Positions 54,740 through 63,754 of a DNA stretch of 64,000 nt are shown here, in pieces (within the stretch, counting starts at the first letter, position 1; each line of letters starts with the position of its first letter). Source of the DNA: Nocardia bovistercoris (GTDB lineage Bacteria; Actinomycetota; Actinomycetes; Mycobacteriales; Mycobacteriaceae); NCBI RefSeq assembly GCF_015674855.1, contig NZ_JADMLG010000016.1:86510-150509 (forward strand), given 5' to 3'. Both the position numbers and the translations under genes were made by a program. The notes beneath the pieces are model-generated. The model searched no databases. It was not told the origin of the DNA and was given only the letters and a program-made list of their open reading frames with translations.

Positions 54740-55165
54740 CTACCGACGCCCGAGCGCGCCGCGGATCGACGCGGCCAGGTAGTCCAGATCCGGACGCGGG
54801 GGACTCGTCGGCCGCCCGCGCAGCCCGAACCCGTCTCCCGGCGTGCGCGGAATCACATGCAGGTGCACGTGGAATACCTCCTGCCCCGCCATCACACCGT
54901 CGGCGAGAAAGAAATTCACACCGTCACACTGCACTTCACTGTCCCGCAACGCCCCGGCCAGCATCTGCCCCACCTGGAACAACTTGCCGCCCACAACCGG
55001 ATCCAACTCGGCCAGCTCACGCGCGGCAACCTTAGGGATCACCAGCAGATGCCCCGGCGTCATAGGCCGAATATCCATGAACGCCACCACATCCTCGTCC
55101 TCGTACACCTTGGAAGCAGGCGCCCGCCCAGCAACGATTTCAGCGAAGATCGTGTACGGATTCAC
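54740..55165 (-). CDS. HIT family nucleotide-binding protein
   Basis: A 141-aa histidine-triad protein with HVHLHVIPR, IRPMTPGHLLVIPK and N-terminal YTIFAEIVAGRAPASKVYED. HIT proteins hydrolyse or bind nucleotide phosphoramidates. Leaderless GTG, six bases after TAGGGT (55172-55177, minus strand). A second HIT gene is at 61706. Confidence 0.92.
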   Translation of the reverse strand: MNPYTIFAEIVAGRAPASKVYEDEDVVAFMDIRPMTPGHLLVIPKVAARELAELDPVVGGKLFQVGQMLAGALRDSEVQCDGVNFFLADGVMAGQEVFHVHLHVIPRTPGDGFGLRGRPTSPPRPDLDYLAASIRGALGRR

Positions 55166-55222
55166 CCCGAAACCCTATCCCGACCGGGGTTTCGACACCG
55201 AACGGTCAGTGCGGGCCGAGGG

Positions 55223-56644
55223 TCAGAGGATCGGGGACGGGGTGTAGCGGGCGGCGTCGGGGTAGCGCTCGACGAGTTTCGTGACGGTTGCGACGACGTC
55301 TGTGACCTGGTCTTCGGCGGCGCCGATGAAGGCGGACTTGTCGGAAAGGGCGGTGTCGAGGGCCGGGCGGTCGAGGGGGAAGCGTGGGTCGGCGGCGAGG
55401 CGGTCGAGGAGGTCGGGTTCGCGGCCCTGTTCGCGCATGGCGAGCGCGACGGCCACGGCGTGTTCCTTGATGACCTCGTGGGCGGTCTCGCGGCCGACAC
55501 CGGCGCGCACGGCGGCGATCAGCATGCGGGTGGTGGCCAGGAACGGCAGGTAGCGGTCGAGTTCGCGGGAGATCACGGCCGGGTAGGCCCCGAATTCGGC
55601 GAGCACCGTGAGGAAGGTCTCGATCATGCCGTCGATGGCGAAGAAGGCGTCCGGCAGCGCGACCCTGCGCACCACCGAGCAGAACACGTCGCCCTCGTTC
55701 CACTGCGCGCCCGCGAGTTCGGCGGCCATCGACGCATACCCGCGCAGCACCACCTGCAAGCCGTTGACCCGCTCGCAGGAACGGGTGTTCATCTTGTGCG
55801 GCATCGCCGAACTGCCGACCTGACCGGGCTGGAAGCCCTCGGTGACCAGTTCGTGGCCCGCCATCAACCGAATCGTGTGCGCGAACGAGGACGGCGCCGC
55901 GCCCACCTGCACCAGCGCGGAGATCACCTCGTGATCCAGCGACCTCGGATACACCTGACCGACGCTGGTCAGCACGGTCGCGAAACCGAGATGCCCCGCC
56001 ACCTGCTGTTCGAGTCGCGCCAGTTTCGCCGGGTCGCCGCCGAGCAGGTCGAGCATGTCCTGGGCGGTGCCCATCGGCCCCTTGACGCCGCGCAGCGGGT
56101 AGCGGTCGATCAGCTCGCGCAGCCTGGTGAGCGCGATCAACAGTTCGTCGGCGGCGGAGGCGAACCGTTTGCCGAGGGTGGTGGCCTGGGCCGCGACATT
56201 GTGCGAACGGCCCGCCATGACCAGCGTGCGGTACTCGGCGGCGCGCTCGGCCAGCCGCGCGGCCACCGCGACCCCGTGCGCGTGCACGTGTTCCAGCGAC
56301 AGCCGGATCTGCAACTGCTCCACGTTCTCGGTGAGATCGCGGCTGGTCATGCCCTTGTGCACGTGCTCGTGCCCGGCCAGCGCGTTGAACTCCTCGATCC
56401 GCGCCTTCACGTCGTGCCTGGTCACCCGCTCGCGCTCGGCGATGGAGGCCAGATCGACCCGCTCGACCACGCGCTCGTAGTCGGCGACCACGCCATCGGG
56501 CAGGTCGACCCCGAGTTCGGCCTGCGCGCGCAGCACCTCGAGCCACAACCGCCGCTCGAGCACGATCTTGTGTTCGGGTGACCAGAGACGCACCAGTTCG
56601 GGACTGGCGTACCGGGTGGCGAGGACATTCGGGACGAGGCTCAC
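55223..56644 (-). CDS. purB: adenylosuccinate lyase
   Basis: Acts twice in purine synthesis: SAICAR to AICAR and adenylosuccinate to AMP. The 473-aa protein has the fumarase-superfamily signature GSSAMPHKMN, TSRDLTENVEQ and AGRSHNVAAQATTLG. GTG 56644 with TAGACT nine bases upstream (near-leaderless). The purC gene that usually neighbours purB in mycobacteria is not next to it here. Confidence 0.95.
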   Translation of the reverse strand: MSLVPNVLATRYASPELVRLWSPEHKIVLERRLWLEVLRAQAELGVDLPDGVVADYERVVERVDLASIAERERVTRHDVKARIEEFNALAGHEHVHKGMTSRDLTENVEQLQIRLSLEHVHAHGVAVAARLAERAAEYRTLVMAGRSHNVAAQATTLGKRFASAADELLIALTRLRELIDRYPLRGVKGPMGTAQDMLDLLGGDPAKLARLEQQVAGHLGFATVLTSVGQVYPRSLDHEVISALVQVGAAPSSFAHTIRLMAGHELVTEGFQPGQVGSSAMPHKMNTRSCERVNGLQVVLRGYASMAAELAGAQWNEGDVFCSVVRRVALPDAFFAIDGMIETFLTVLAEFGAYPAVISRELDRYLPFLATTRMLIAAVRAGVGRETAHEVIKEHAVAVALAMREQGREPDLLDRLAADPRFPLDRPALDTALSDKSAFIGAAEDQVTDVVATVTKLVERYPDAARYTPSPIL

Positions 56645-56651
56645 GAGTCCG

Positions 56652-57281
56652 TCAGTCTAGTGCCCGGAACCTGTCGGCTTGCTGCGGTATCGCGGGCGCC
56701 ACGATATCGATCACCTCGAGCAGCGCGCCGCGCGCCATCCGACGCGGTTCCGGGTCGAGTTCGCTCAGCGCCGCGACGACCGCGCCGTCGACCACCGCGA
56801 CCAATCGCCGCAACTGCTCCTGCCGCACCGACCGGTCGGAGCGGCGTAGGACATCGGCCAGCAACTCGTCGAGCTGGGCGCGTAGGCGTAACTGCACCTC
56901 GCGTAGCTCCGGGTGGCGTGCGGAAGCCACCGAACGCTCGTAGCGGGCGATCAGCTGGCCGCGCGCGGTCTCGTCGGATCCGATCAGCAGATCCAGCACG
57001 AGATCGACGGTCGCTTCCGCGCCGCGGCGCCGATGGCTCACCTCACCGACGCGCCTGCGCATCGCCTCGAGTTCGGCGTTGCCACTGAATTCGACCGCGC
57101 GGGCGATCAGATCTTCCAGTGATTCGAAATAGTAGGTGGTTGAGGCGAGCGGCAAATCCGCTCGCGTAGCGACCGAACGATGCCGTACCGCATCGAATCC
57201 GCCTTCGAGTAACAACTCGGCGGCGGCCGCTACCAGAGCCTGGCGACGCCGTTCGCCTTTCGGGGTCGTCGCGGTTATCAC
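56652..57281 (-). CDS. TetR-family regulator
   Basis: A 209-aa TetR protein: helix-turn-helix in RRRQALVAAAAELLLEGGFDAVRHRSVATRADLPLASTTYYFESLEDL (about 11-58), variable ligand domain after. GTG start, no SD. It ends seven bases before purB and could be co-transcribed with it. Target unknown. Confidence 0.88.
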   Translation of the reverse strand: MITATTPKGERRRQALVAAAAELLLEGGFDAVRHRSVATRADLPLASTTYYFESLEDLIARAVEFSGNAELEAMRRRVGEVSHRRRGAEATVDLVLDLLIGSDETARGQLIARYERSVASARHPELREVQLRLRAQLDELLADVLRRSDRSVRQEQLRRLVAVVDGAVVAALSELDPEPRRMARGALLEVIDIVAPAIPQQADRFRALD

Positions 57282-57410
57282 CGTGCCATCGTGCCAGTCG
57301 TCATCAGTTCATCCGTGCGAATCGATAGTGGAAACCCAGCCACTGGATTTTCTACCCCATCTGCGCGGCCCGTGGGACCAAGTGTGCAAACTTGTTGCCT
57401 TACTTGGCGT

Positions 57411-58580
57411 TCAAGCGCTCAGGTAGCCACCCAACCGTACCAGCGCCGCTTCGATCTCGGTGGTCGCCCCGGCGAAAGAGAAGCGAACGGTGCGATGACC
57501 GGACGCGGTGTCGAAGTCGATTCCGGGTGCGAGCGCCACTCCGGTGTGCTCGAGAACCCGCGCGCACCAGGCACGGGAGTCCTCGGTGAGATGGCCGATA
57601 TCCGCGTAGACGTAGAAGGCTCCGTCGGCGGGCGCGAGTTCGGTGATCCCCAATTTCGGCAAACCGTCCAACAAAAGGCGGCGATTCGCGGCATATCGCC
57701 GAACATGCCCGTCCAGTTCGGTTTTGGCGTCCGGGGTGAACGCGTGCGCCGCCGCGAACTGTGAGACGGCGGGCGGGCACACGGTCATATTCGACGCGAG
57801 CCGTTGCAGCGCGGGCCGCAGATCCGCGGGCACGAGCATCCAACCCAAACGCCACCCGGTCATCGAGAAGTACTTCGACACCGAGCCGATCACCACCGCG
57901 GCGCGGGAAGTCTCCCACGCGGAAGTGGTGCGATTGTCGGAATCCGCGCTCTCGTAGGTGATGCCGTGATAGATCTCGTCGGAGATCAGCAAAGTGCCGT
58001 TCGCCTCACACCAGCGGGCCAGCGCGGCCAACTCGTCCGGCGCGATCACGGTCCCCGTCGGATTCGCCGGACTCGCCACCACCAGGCCCGCGGGCGGCTC
58101 CGGCAGCGCCTCCAACATCGCCACCGTCGGCTGGAACCTGGTCATCGGGCCGCAGTCGAGCTCGATCACCCGGCAGCCGAGCGCGGTCAGGGTGTTGCGG
58201 TAGGCGGGATAGCCGGGCCTGGCAACGACGACGGTGTCGCCCGCGTCGAAAGCGGCAAGGAAGAGCAAAGTGAACGCGCCGGAAGAACCGGTCGTCACCA
58301 CCACCTCCTCCGGGTCGACGGAGTAGCCGTAGGTCTCGCTGTGATGCCGCGCGATTGCCTCGCGCAGCGTCAAGATTCCGAAAGTCTCTGTGTAGCCGAG
58401 CAATTCGAGGTCGATGGCGGCCTTGGTCGCGCGCAGGACCGGTGCGGGCGCGGGCGTGGACGGCTGTCCGGCGGCGAGCACGAGGACATCGCCGTGCGTT
58501 CGGGCGCGCTGGGCGGCGGCCTTCCACACATCCATCACGTAGAAAGGTGGGATGGTCGATCGGCGAGATTCTCGAGACAC
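57411..58580 (-). CDS. class I/II PLP-dependent aminotransferase
   Basis: A 389-aa fold-type I aminotransferase with PLP lysine in GSVSKYFSMTGWRLGW (Lys236), SPANPTGTV and DEIYHGITY. Substrate not determinable; the aspartate-like subgroup is likely. Leaderless GTG, seven bases after TACCGT (58588-58593, minus strand). Divergent from the M23 peptidase gene. Confidence 0.88.
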   Translation of the reverse strand: MSRESRRSTIPPFYVMDVWKAAAQRARTHGDVLVLAAGQPSTPAPAPVLRATKAAIDLELLGYTETFGILTLREAIARHHSETYGYSVDPEEVVVTTGSSGAFTLLFLAAFDAGDTVVVARPGYPAYRNTLTALGCRVIELDCGPMTRFQPTVAMLEALPEPPAGLVVASPANPTGTVIAPDELAALARWCEANGTLLISDEIYHGITYESADSDNRTTSAWETSRAAVVIGSVSKYFSMTGWRLGWMLVPADLRPALQRLASNMTVCPPAVSQFAAAHAFTPDAKTELDGHVRRYAANRRLLLDGLPKLGITELAPADGAFYVYADIGHLTEDSRAWCARVLEHTGVALAPGIDFDTASGHRTVRFSFAGATTEIEAALVRLGGYLSA

Positions 58581-58726
58581 CTGTCCGACGGTAGACGGTC
58601 GGAGGTCGGCGCACTCGGCCGACGCCGCGATATCCCCGCGACCCGCCCGACCGCAGGCGATGTCACACCCGGCGCGCCGACGCGCGAGATTTACCCCGCG
58701 TGTGCCGCGCCACTAGGCTCTGACCG

Positions 58727-59722
58727 ATGCTTGAAGACGCTCGGCGGGCGACGCTGGAACGAGTACGTGGAGTGGGCGGTATCGGCGTCATTCCACGGAA
58801 CCGGCGTGCCGCGTCCGAGCGCACCCCGCGAAGTTTCGTGGGCGAACTCACCACCGCACCCCGCCGACTCACCGCCGCCCTGCACGGACTCGCGACCGCA
58901 CCGTCCCGATTACGCGACCTACCGCGCCCCGACCCGCGAGCCCAATGGCGGCGACTACGCGAAGTCGACCACCGCGCGCTGCTCCGGAAACACCGCGTAC
59001 TGCTCGTCGGCCTGCTGGCCGTGATCATCCTCGCCGCTGCGGATTCCCCCGTCACCTGGGGCGTCTCGGACCAGACACCCGACCCGGACCGGGCCCAACG
59101 CGTCGCCTTCGCCTACCCGCAGCAATTCCAGTCGACCCCGCCCTCGGTGCGCCGCTACCTCAACGCCATCGCCAACGGCGAACGCATCCGCGAGCAGGCC
59201 GTGGTCGCCGCCGCCGCTCGCGCCACCCTGGAACGAGCGCGCGCCGAAGCCGCGGCGGCCGTGGCGGGCGAACGCCAGGACTGGATGAACGTGGGCGTCG
59301 CCCCCCTGCCCCCCGGCTCGATCGCCCCCGGCGTCGGCGGTTTCGTCCTACCCGCCCGCGGCGCGTTCACCTCGGGATTCGGTTCCCGATGGGGCACCTT
59401 CCACAACGGCATCGACATCGCGGGCCCCATCGGCACCCCCATCTACGCGGTGGCTGCGGGCACCGTGATCGACGCGGGCCCCGCCCAGGGTTTCGGCCTG
59501 TGGGTGCGCATCCGCCACGACGACGGCGCCATCACCGTCTACGGCCACATGTACGACTTCTTCGTCTCGGTCGGCGAACGAGTCCCGGCGGGCATGCAGA
59601 TCGCCCGCATGGGCAACCGAGGCGACTCCACCGGACCCCACCTGCACTTCGAGGTCATCCAGAACGGCCAGCACGTCGACCCCGCCGCCTGGCTGGCCCA
59701 ACGTGGCCTCGGGCTCAACTAG
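58727..59722 (+). CDS. M23 (LytM) family metallopeptidase, membrane-anchored
   Basis: A 331-aa protein with an Arg-rich cytoplasmic N-terminus (1-88), one helix (about 90-108), a spacer with short coiled-coil propensity (150-185) and a LytM domain with HNGID (His226, Asp230), GHM and HLHFEV (His305, His307), so the zinc site is complete. Likely a cell-wall endopeptidase. Leaderless ATG, seven bases after TAGGCT (58714-58719). Confidence 0.9.
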   Translation: MLEDARRATLERVRGVGGIGVIPRNRRAASERTPRSFVGELTTAPRRLTAALHGLATAPSRLRDLPRPDPRAQWRRLREVDHRALLRKHRVLLVGLLAVIILAAADSPVTWGVSDQTPDPDRAQRVAFAYPQQFQSTPPSVRRYLNAIANGERIREQAVVAAAARATLERARAEAAAAVAGERQDWMNVGVAPLPPGSIAPGVGGFVLPARGAFTSGFGSRWGTFHNGIDIAGPIGTPIYAVAAGTVIDAGPAQGFGLWVRIRHDDGAITVYGHMYDFFVSVGERVPAGMQIARMGNRGDSTGPHLHFEVIQNGQHVDPAAWLAQRGLGLN

Positions 59723-59762
59723 GTCCGAAAGCGGGCCGAGTCCGGCGGCCTGGTCGAGCGCT

Positions 59763-61028
59763 TCAGACGCTGATCCTCGACTCCACCGCGGCCAGACCGA
59801 TATCGGTGCGGAAGTGGCTTCCGGTCAGCTTGATCCGCGCGATCCGCGCGTACGCGTTGGCGCGCGCGGCGGCGAGATCCGCGCCCGCACCGACCACGCT
59901 GAGCACCCGCCCGCCCGCCGAGACCAGCGACCCGTCCCGCAGCTCGGTTCCCGCGTGCAGCACGGCGGCCTCGTCCTGCACGGTGTCCTCGGTTCCGCTG
60001 ATGACATCCCCGATACGGGGGCGGCCGGGATAGTTCTCGGCCGCGATCACCACGGTGACGGCAGCGCCATCCTGCCAGCGCGGCGGCGCGACCTGCGCGA
60101 GCGTGCCGGTGGCGGTGGCGTTGAGCAGTTCGCCCAACGGCGACTCCAGCAGCGCGAGCACCGCCTGCGTCTCGGGATCGCCGAAGCGGCAATTGAATTC
60201 GACCACCGCCGGACCTTGCGCGCCGATCGCGAGACCCGCGTACAGCAGTCCGGAGAACCCGCTGCCACGTCGCACCAACTCGGCGGCCACCGGCTTCACG
60301 ACCTCGTCGACGATCACATCCACCGTCGCCGCGGGCAGCCACGGCAGCGGCGTGTACGCGCCCATGCCGCCGGTGTTGGGGCCGGTGTCGCCGTCGCCGA
60401 CGCGCTTGTGGTCCTGCGCGGGCAGCAGCGGCACCACGGTCTCGCCGTCGACCAGGCAGAACAGCGAGACCTCCGGCCCGTCGAGGAAGGATTCGAGCAA
60501 TACCGGATGGCCTTGTTCGAGCAGTTCGGCGCCGTGGTCGCGGGCGGCGGAACGGTCGGCGGTGACGACGACGCCCTTACCGGCGGCCAGGCCGTCGTCC
60601 TTGACCACCCAGGTCGGGCCGAAACGGTCCAGCGCGGCATCCAGATCGGCCGGGGTGTCCACGATCTCGCTGTGCGCGGTCCGCACACCCGCCGCCGCCA
60701 TCACGTCCTTCGCGAACGCCTTCGAACCCTCGATGCGCGCCGCGGCGGCCGACGGGCCGAAACAGGCGATGCCCGCGGCACGCACCGCGTCGGCGACGCC
60801 GAGCACCAGCGGCACCTCGGGCCCGATCACGACCAGATCCGCGCCGAGTTCCTGCGCCAGCGCCACGACCGATGGCCCCGAGGATGCCTCGACCGCCCGC
60901 ACCTCCGCGTGCTGGGCGATGCCCGCGTTCCCCGGCGCCGCGAACAACGCGGTGACGGCCGGGTCCTTGCGGAGGGCGAGGACGAGGGCATGTTCACGGG
61001 CTCCTGAGCCGATGACGAGTACGCGCAC
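59763..61028 (-). CDS. purD: phosphoribosylamine-glycine ligase
   Basis: GAR synthetase, ATP-grasp enzyme joining phosphoribosylamine and glycine. The 421-aa protein starts VRVLVIGSGAREHAL and has VVKDDGLAAGKGVVV, GPNTGGMGAY and EFNCRFGDPETQ. Leaderless GTG, seven bases after TAAGCT (61036-61041, minus strand). The open frame runs much further upstream without homology. Confidence 0.96.
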   Translation of the reverse strand: MRVLVIGSGAREHALVLALRKDPAVTALFAAPGNAGIAQHAEVRAVEASSGPSVVALAQELGADLVVIGPEVPLVLGVADAVRAAGIACFGPSAAAARIEGSKAFAKDVMAAAGVRTAHSEIVDTPADLDAALDRFGPTWVVKDDGLAAGKGVVVTADRSAARDHGAELLEQGHPVLLESFLDGPEVSLFCLVDGETVVPLLPAQDHKRVGDGDTGPNTGGMGAYTPLPWLPAATVDVIVDEVVKPVAAELVRRGSGFSGLLYAGLAIGAQGPAVVEFNCRFGDPETQAVLALLESPLGELLNATATGTLAQVAPPRWQDGAAVTVVIAAENYPGRPRIGDVISGTEDTVQDEAAVLHAGTELRDGSLVSAGGRVLSVVGAGADLAAARANAYARIARIKLTGSHFRTDIGLAAVESRISV

Positions 61029-61241
61029 GGCGTTCAGCTTAGGTGCAGGCGCCGCCGCCGCGAGCCGGAGCCCGTTACCAGCGAATGACGAGCGACCGAC
61101 ATCTGCGCGAACGCCCGCGTGACCGCGCGAAATCCGTTGCCGCCACACACCCCTCACTCCGCAGGAACGTGGATGATGGATATCGGCGCGACATTCGGTC
61201 CGCGCCGACCGTTTTCCGACGCGGCCGAAGGGTGTGCAGCG

Positions 61242-61619
61242 ATGGGCCTGATCGACGGACTCATGGGCAATGCGGGGCGAATCGATCCCACGCGAGCCCA
61301 ACAGGAATACGTGAAACTGATGGGCAACGGCGAAGAGATCTACGCCGCCTACCTGCTGGTTCGCGACGCCATGCTGTTCACCAACCGGCGCCTGATCCTG
61401 GTGGACAAACAGGGACTTTCCGGGCGCAAGGTCAGCTATCACAGCATCCCCTACCGCTCGATCACGCATTTCTCGGTGGAGACCGCGGGCACCTTCGACC
61501 TCGACGCCGAACTGCTGATCTGGCTCTCCGGTTCCGACACGCCGGTGCAGAAACGCTTCAACCGCCAAGTCGACATCTACGAAGTGCAAGGCATCTTGTC
61601 GCACTACGTCGCCGTGTAG
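61242..61619 (+). CDS. bacterial PH-domain protein (YokE-like)
   Basis: A 125-aa protein with a bacterial pleckstrin-homology fold: LLVRDAMLFTNRRLILVDKQGLSGRKVSYHSIPYRSITHF is the core. Role unknown. ATG 61242 has GAAGGG about ten bases upstream; an upstream extension to 61119 is less likely. Confidence 0.8.
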   Translation: MGLIDGLMGNAGRIDPTRAQQEYVKLMGNGEEIYAAYLLVRDAMLFTNRRLILVDKQGLSGRKVSYHSIPYRSITHFSVETAGTFDLDAELLIWLSGSDTPVQKRFNRQVDIYEVQGILSHYVAV

Positions 61620-61705
61620 TGGGGCGCGCGGCGGGCCGATGAGCAGACCGCAGCGGAACCGCTCCACCCACCCGTAGGCCCGCACGCGCGTTGTAGCCTG
61701 CGGGC

Positions 61706-62131
61706 ATGGCATCTGTGTTCAGCGCGATCATCGCCGGTGACCTCCCGGGCCGATTCGTCTGGGAGGACGACGAATTCGTCGGCTTCCTCACCATCGCCCC
61801 CGTCACCCCCGGCCACACCTTGGTCGTGCCGCGTCGCGAAATCGACCAGTGGCAGGACGTCGACGGCGAAATATTCGCCCGACTCACCGGTGTGGCACAG
61901 AAGATCGGCCGAGCCGTGCGCACCGCATTCGACGCACCGCGCGCGGGCCTGCTCATCGCAGGCCTCGAGGTCCCCCACCTGCACCTGCACGTCTTCCCCG
62001 CTTTCACCATGGGCAATTTCGACATCTCCGGCGCCGACCCCAACCCCTCCCCCGAATCCCTCGACGAAGCCCAAACCAAACTCAAGACCGCTCTGCGCGA
62101 CCTCGGATACGAAGCAAACGTCCCGAACTGA
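61706..62131 (+). CDS. HIT family protein (Rv0759c-like)
   Basis: A 141-aa histidine-triad protein with HLHLHVFP and TIAPVTPGHTLVVPRRE. Leaderless ATG, six bases after TAGCCT (61694-61699). Paralogue of the HIT gene at 54740 but clearly distinct. Convergent with the DUF6011 gene. Confidence 0.92.
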   Translation: MASVFSAIIAGDLPGRFVWEDDEFVGFLTIAPVTPGHTLVVPRREIDQWQDVDGEIFARLTGVAQKIGRAVRTAFDAPRAGLLIAGLEVPHLHLHVFPAFTMGNFDISGADPNPSPESLDEAQTKLKTALRDLGYEANVPN

Positions 62132-62138
62132 ACCGACC

Positions 62139-62189
62139 GGTCCGGTTCGCCCGCGAACTCCCAGCGACCTCAGCGAGCGAACCCGGACC
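62139..62189. terminator. hairpin between convergent HIT and DUF6011 genes
   Basis: GGTCCGGTTCGC (62139-62150) pairs with GCGAACCCGGACC (62177-62189) with one bulged base; a nested GTTCGC-CC-GCGAAC hairpin can compete. Confidence 0.55.
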
Positions 62190-62203
62190 CGCCCGCCCCC
62201 GCC

Positions 62204-62386
62204 TCAGGCCGCAACCTCGAACAAGGTCAACTCCCGCGACGACGCGGCACGCTCTTCCGCCCGCTCCCTGATCTCACAAGTAGGCCCAACCCCTTTCGCA
62301 ACCGACTCCGGCGAAACCAGCCATCCCCCACACCGCCGACAGTGCGCGACAAGCCGCACCGTAGGACGCTCATTCCCGACGGCCAT
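62204..62386 (-). CDS. DUF6011 zinc-ribbon-like small protein
   Basis: A 60-aa protein with HCRRCGGWLVSPESVAKGVGPTC (Cys16, Cys19, Cys37), the DUF6011 pattern common in phage and mobile-element genes. GAGGAG upstream of the ATG. Probably a metal-binding accessory protein; function unknown. Confidence 0.7.
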   Translation of the reverse strand: MAVGNERPTVRLVAHCRRCGGWLVSPESVAKGVGPTCEIRERAEERAASSRELTLFEVAA

Positions 62387-62557
62387 ACCATTTCTCCTCG
62401 GGCCATTCAGCTACAACCCGAGTCTCACACACCCCACCGACAAGTCCCGCCCCTCAAAATCCACGTGGCGCCACCGCAAGTCTCCCGGGTGCACGCGTGG
62501 CCGTCCAGCCTTGTCCACAGCGTGCTCCCTGGCATACCTCCGCAAGGGATGGGGCGT

Positions 62558-63460
62558 CTAGATCGTCACGGGCACCACGCTTGTATGTGCCTGCCGACGG
62601 CGCTCCAATGAATCCCTTCGCTCAGCATCGAATTCGCAGTCTTTGTAGAGCAGCAACGAGGGCTGGTTGTTGAGATTGTCCCTGACGACAACACCCCCGG
62701 CGTGCCGCCCATGGGCTCCCACGTACCGGTGCTCCAGCAGCCGCAGCCGCGAGCCGAAGCGCTCCCGAATCTCACCGTAGCTCTCGTTGATATGAATATT
62801 GCTGATCAATCCTTGCGAGTACGCGAAACAGGCCATCGGAAACAGCAGTGCTGAAACAATGAGATCAGCGATCTGCAACGCGACATGGGCGTCGGAATGT
62901 CCGAAGACCGGACTCTCGACCAGTCGCGGGTAGGGATTCCCTCCAACACGGAACCGCTCCGTCGTGATCCGGTGAACGGATGGGACGTTCTTCACCTTCG
63001 TTCTCGCGTCGAGAATGATCGCTCCCGAAGTATCGGCAGCTCGCGACTGCGCTTCGAGCTGTTCGGCGATCCCGGCAACGGTGACCGCATAGACCCAACG
63101 GGCAAGTGGCGCTGTTCCTTTGATGTGAATTTTGCCGACCACCTTCGCGTTGCTGTCCTCGAGCAGGTCGAGGGTGTCGTTCAGTAGCGAGTAGACCGCG
63201 CGCCGGGCGTTTCGTCCGCCATCGCGGACCGCCTTGCGCAGGTCCGCCCCCTTGATCTCGTGAGTGATCAGATCGCTCAACTTGACCGTGGGCTTGGCTA
63301 GCGCAGGCCGGTACTTCTTCTTGAGTTGTAGGAACTTGTAAACCAAGCCGTGAACCCGCTGGTTATCGACAACCAGTCCGGCGATGACAAGAGCAGGCGT
63401 ATCGGTCGCGGTTCGGAGAGCCTGCTCGTCACCCGACTCGTCGAGGTAGCACAGAAGCAC
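62558..63460 (-). CDS. DUF3800 RNase-H-like protein
   Basis: A 300-aa DUF3800 protein with YLDESGDE at the N-terminus (Asp7, Glu8) and HVALQIADLIVSAL later, the acidic residues of an RNase-H-like nuclease core. Such genes are frequent in prophages and integrative elements. GC content is visibly below that of the neighbours, arguing for recent acquisition. GTG start without SD or clear leaderless -10. Confidence 0.78.
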   Translation of the reverse strand: MLLCYLDESGDEQALRTATDTPALVIAGLVVDNQRVHGLVYKFLQLKKKYRPALAKPTVKLSDLITHEIKGADLRKAVRDGGRNARRAVYSLLNDTLDLLEDSNAKVVGKIHIKGTAPLARWVYAVTVAGIAEQLEAQSRAADTSGAIILDARTKVKNVPSVHRITTERFRVGGNPYPRLVESPVFGHSDAHVALQIADLIVSALLFPMACFAYSQGLISNIHINESYGEIRERFGSRLRLLEHRYVGAHGRHAGGVVVRDNLNNQPSLLLYKDCEFDAERRDSLERRRQAHTSVVPVTI

Positions 63461-63496
63461 CGGTCAATGTTCGATGATCATGGTCGCAAGACACAA

Positions 63497-63526
63497 CTAA
63501 GGCCACCCCCGAAAGGATGGCCTTAG
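63497..63526. terminator. hairpin upstream of the DUF3800 gene
   Basis: CTAAGGCCA (63497-63505) pairs perfectly with TGGCCTTAG (63518-63526). A CGCACA-G-TGTGCG palindrome follows at 63534-63546 and might be an operator. It could end transcription of the excisionase-like frame. Confidence 0.5.
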
Positions 63527-63601
63527 GATCTGCCGCACAGTGTGCGACGCTTGCTTATGCATAACCGATAATGCCAAGTTCGGAACCCGGTTGCAACCTC
63601 A

Positions 63602-63754
63602 TCACTCACGACGTGCCGATCCGCGCTTCTCCGGGACGACACGATGGACCAACGGGCCGGACGGCGCCCTGCCGGACGGCCGGCCATCTACGGTGCGGCG
63701 CGGGATATCGAGATGGTGCGAGACGTCGGCGGGCGTGAACAGGGCGTCCCCCCT
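63602..63754 (-). pseudogene. decayed excisionase-like helix-turn-helix frame
   Basis: The minus strand encodes LFTPADVSHHLDIPRRTV, the start of MerR/Xis-type excisionase domains, then GPLVHRVVPEKRGSARRE, which aligns with the conserved end (GPxxHRVGRxVRYR) of those proteins, with the usual Trp-containing middle scrambled. No proper start codon remains; the frame runs into the 81-bp repeat. Probably a broken xis gene. Confidence 0.45.
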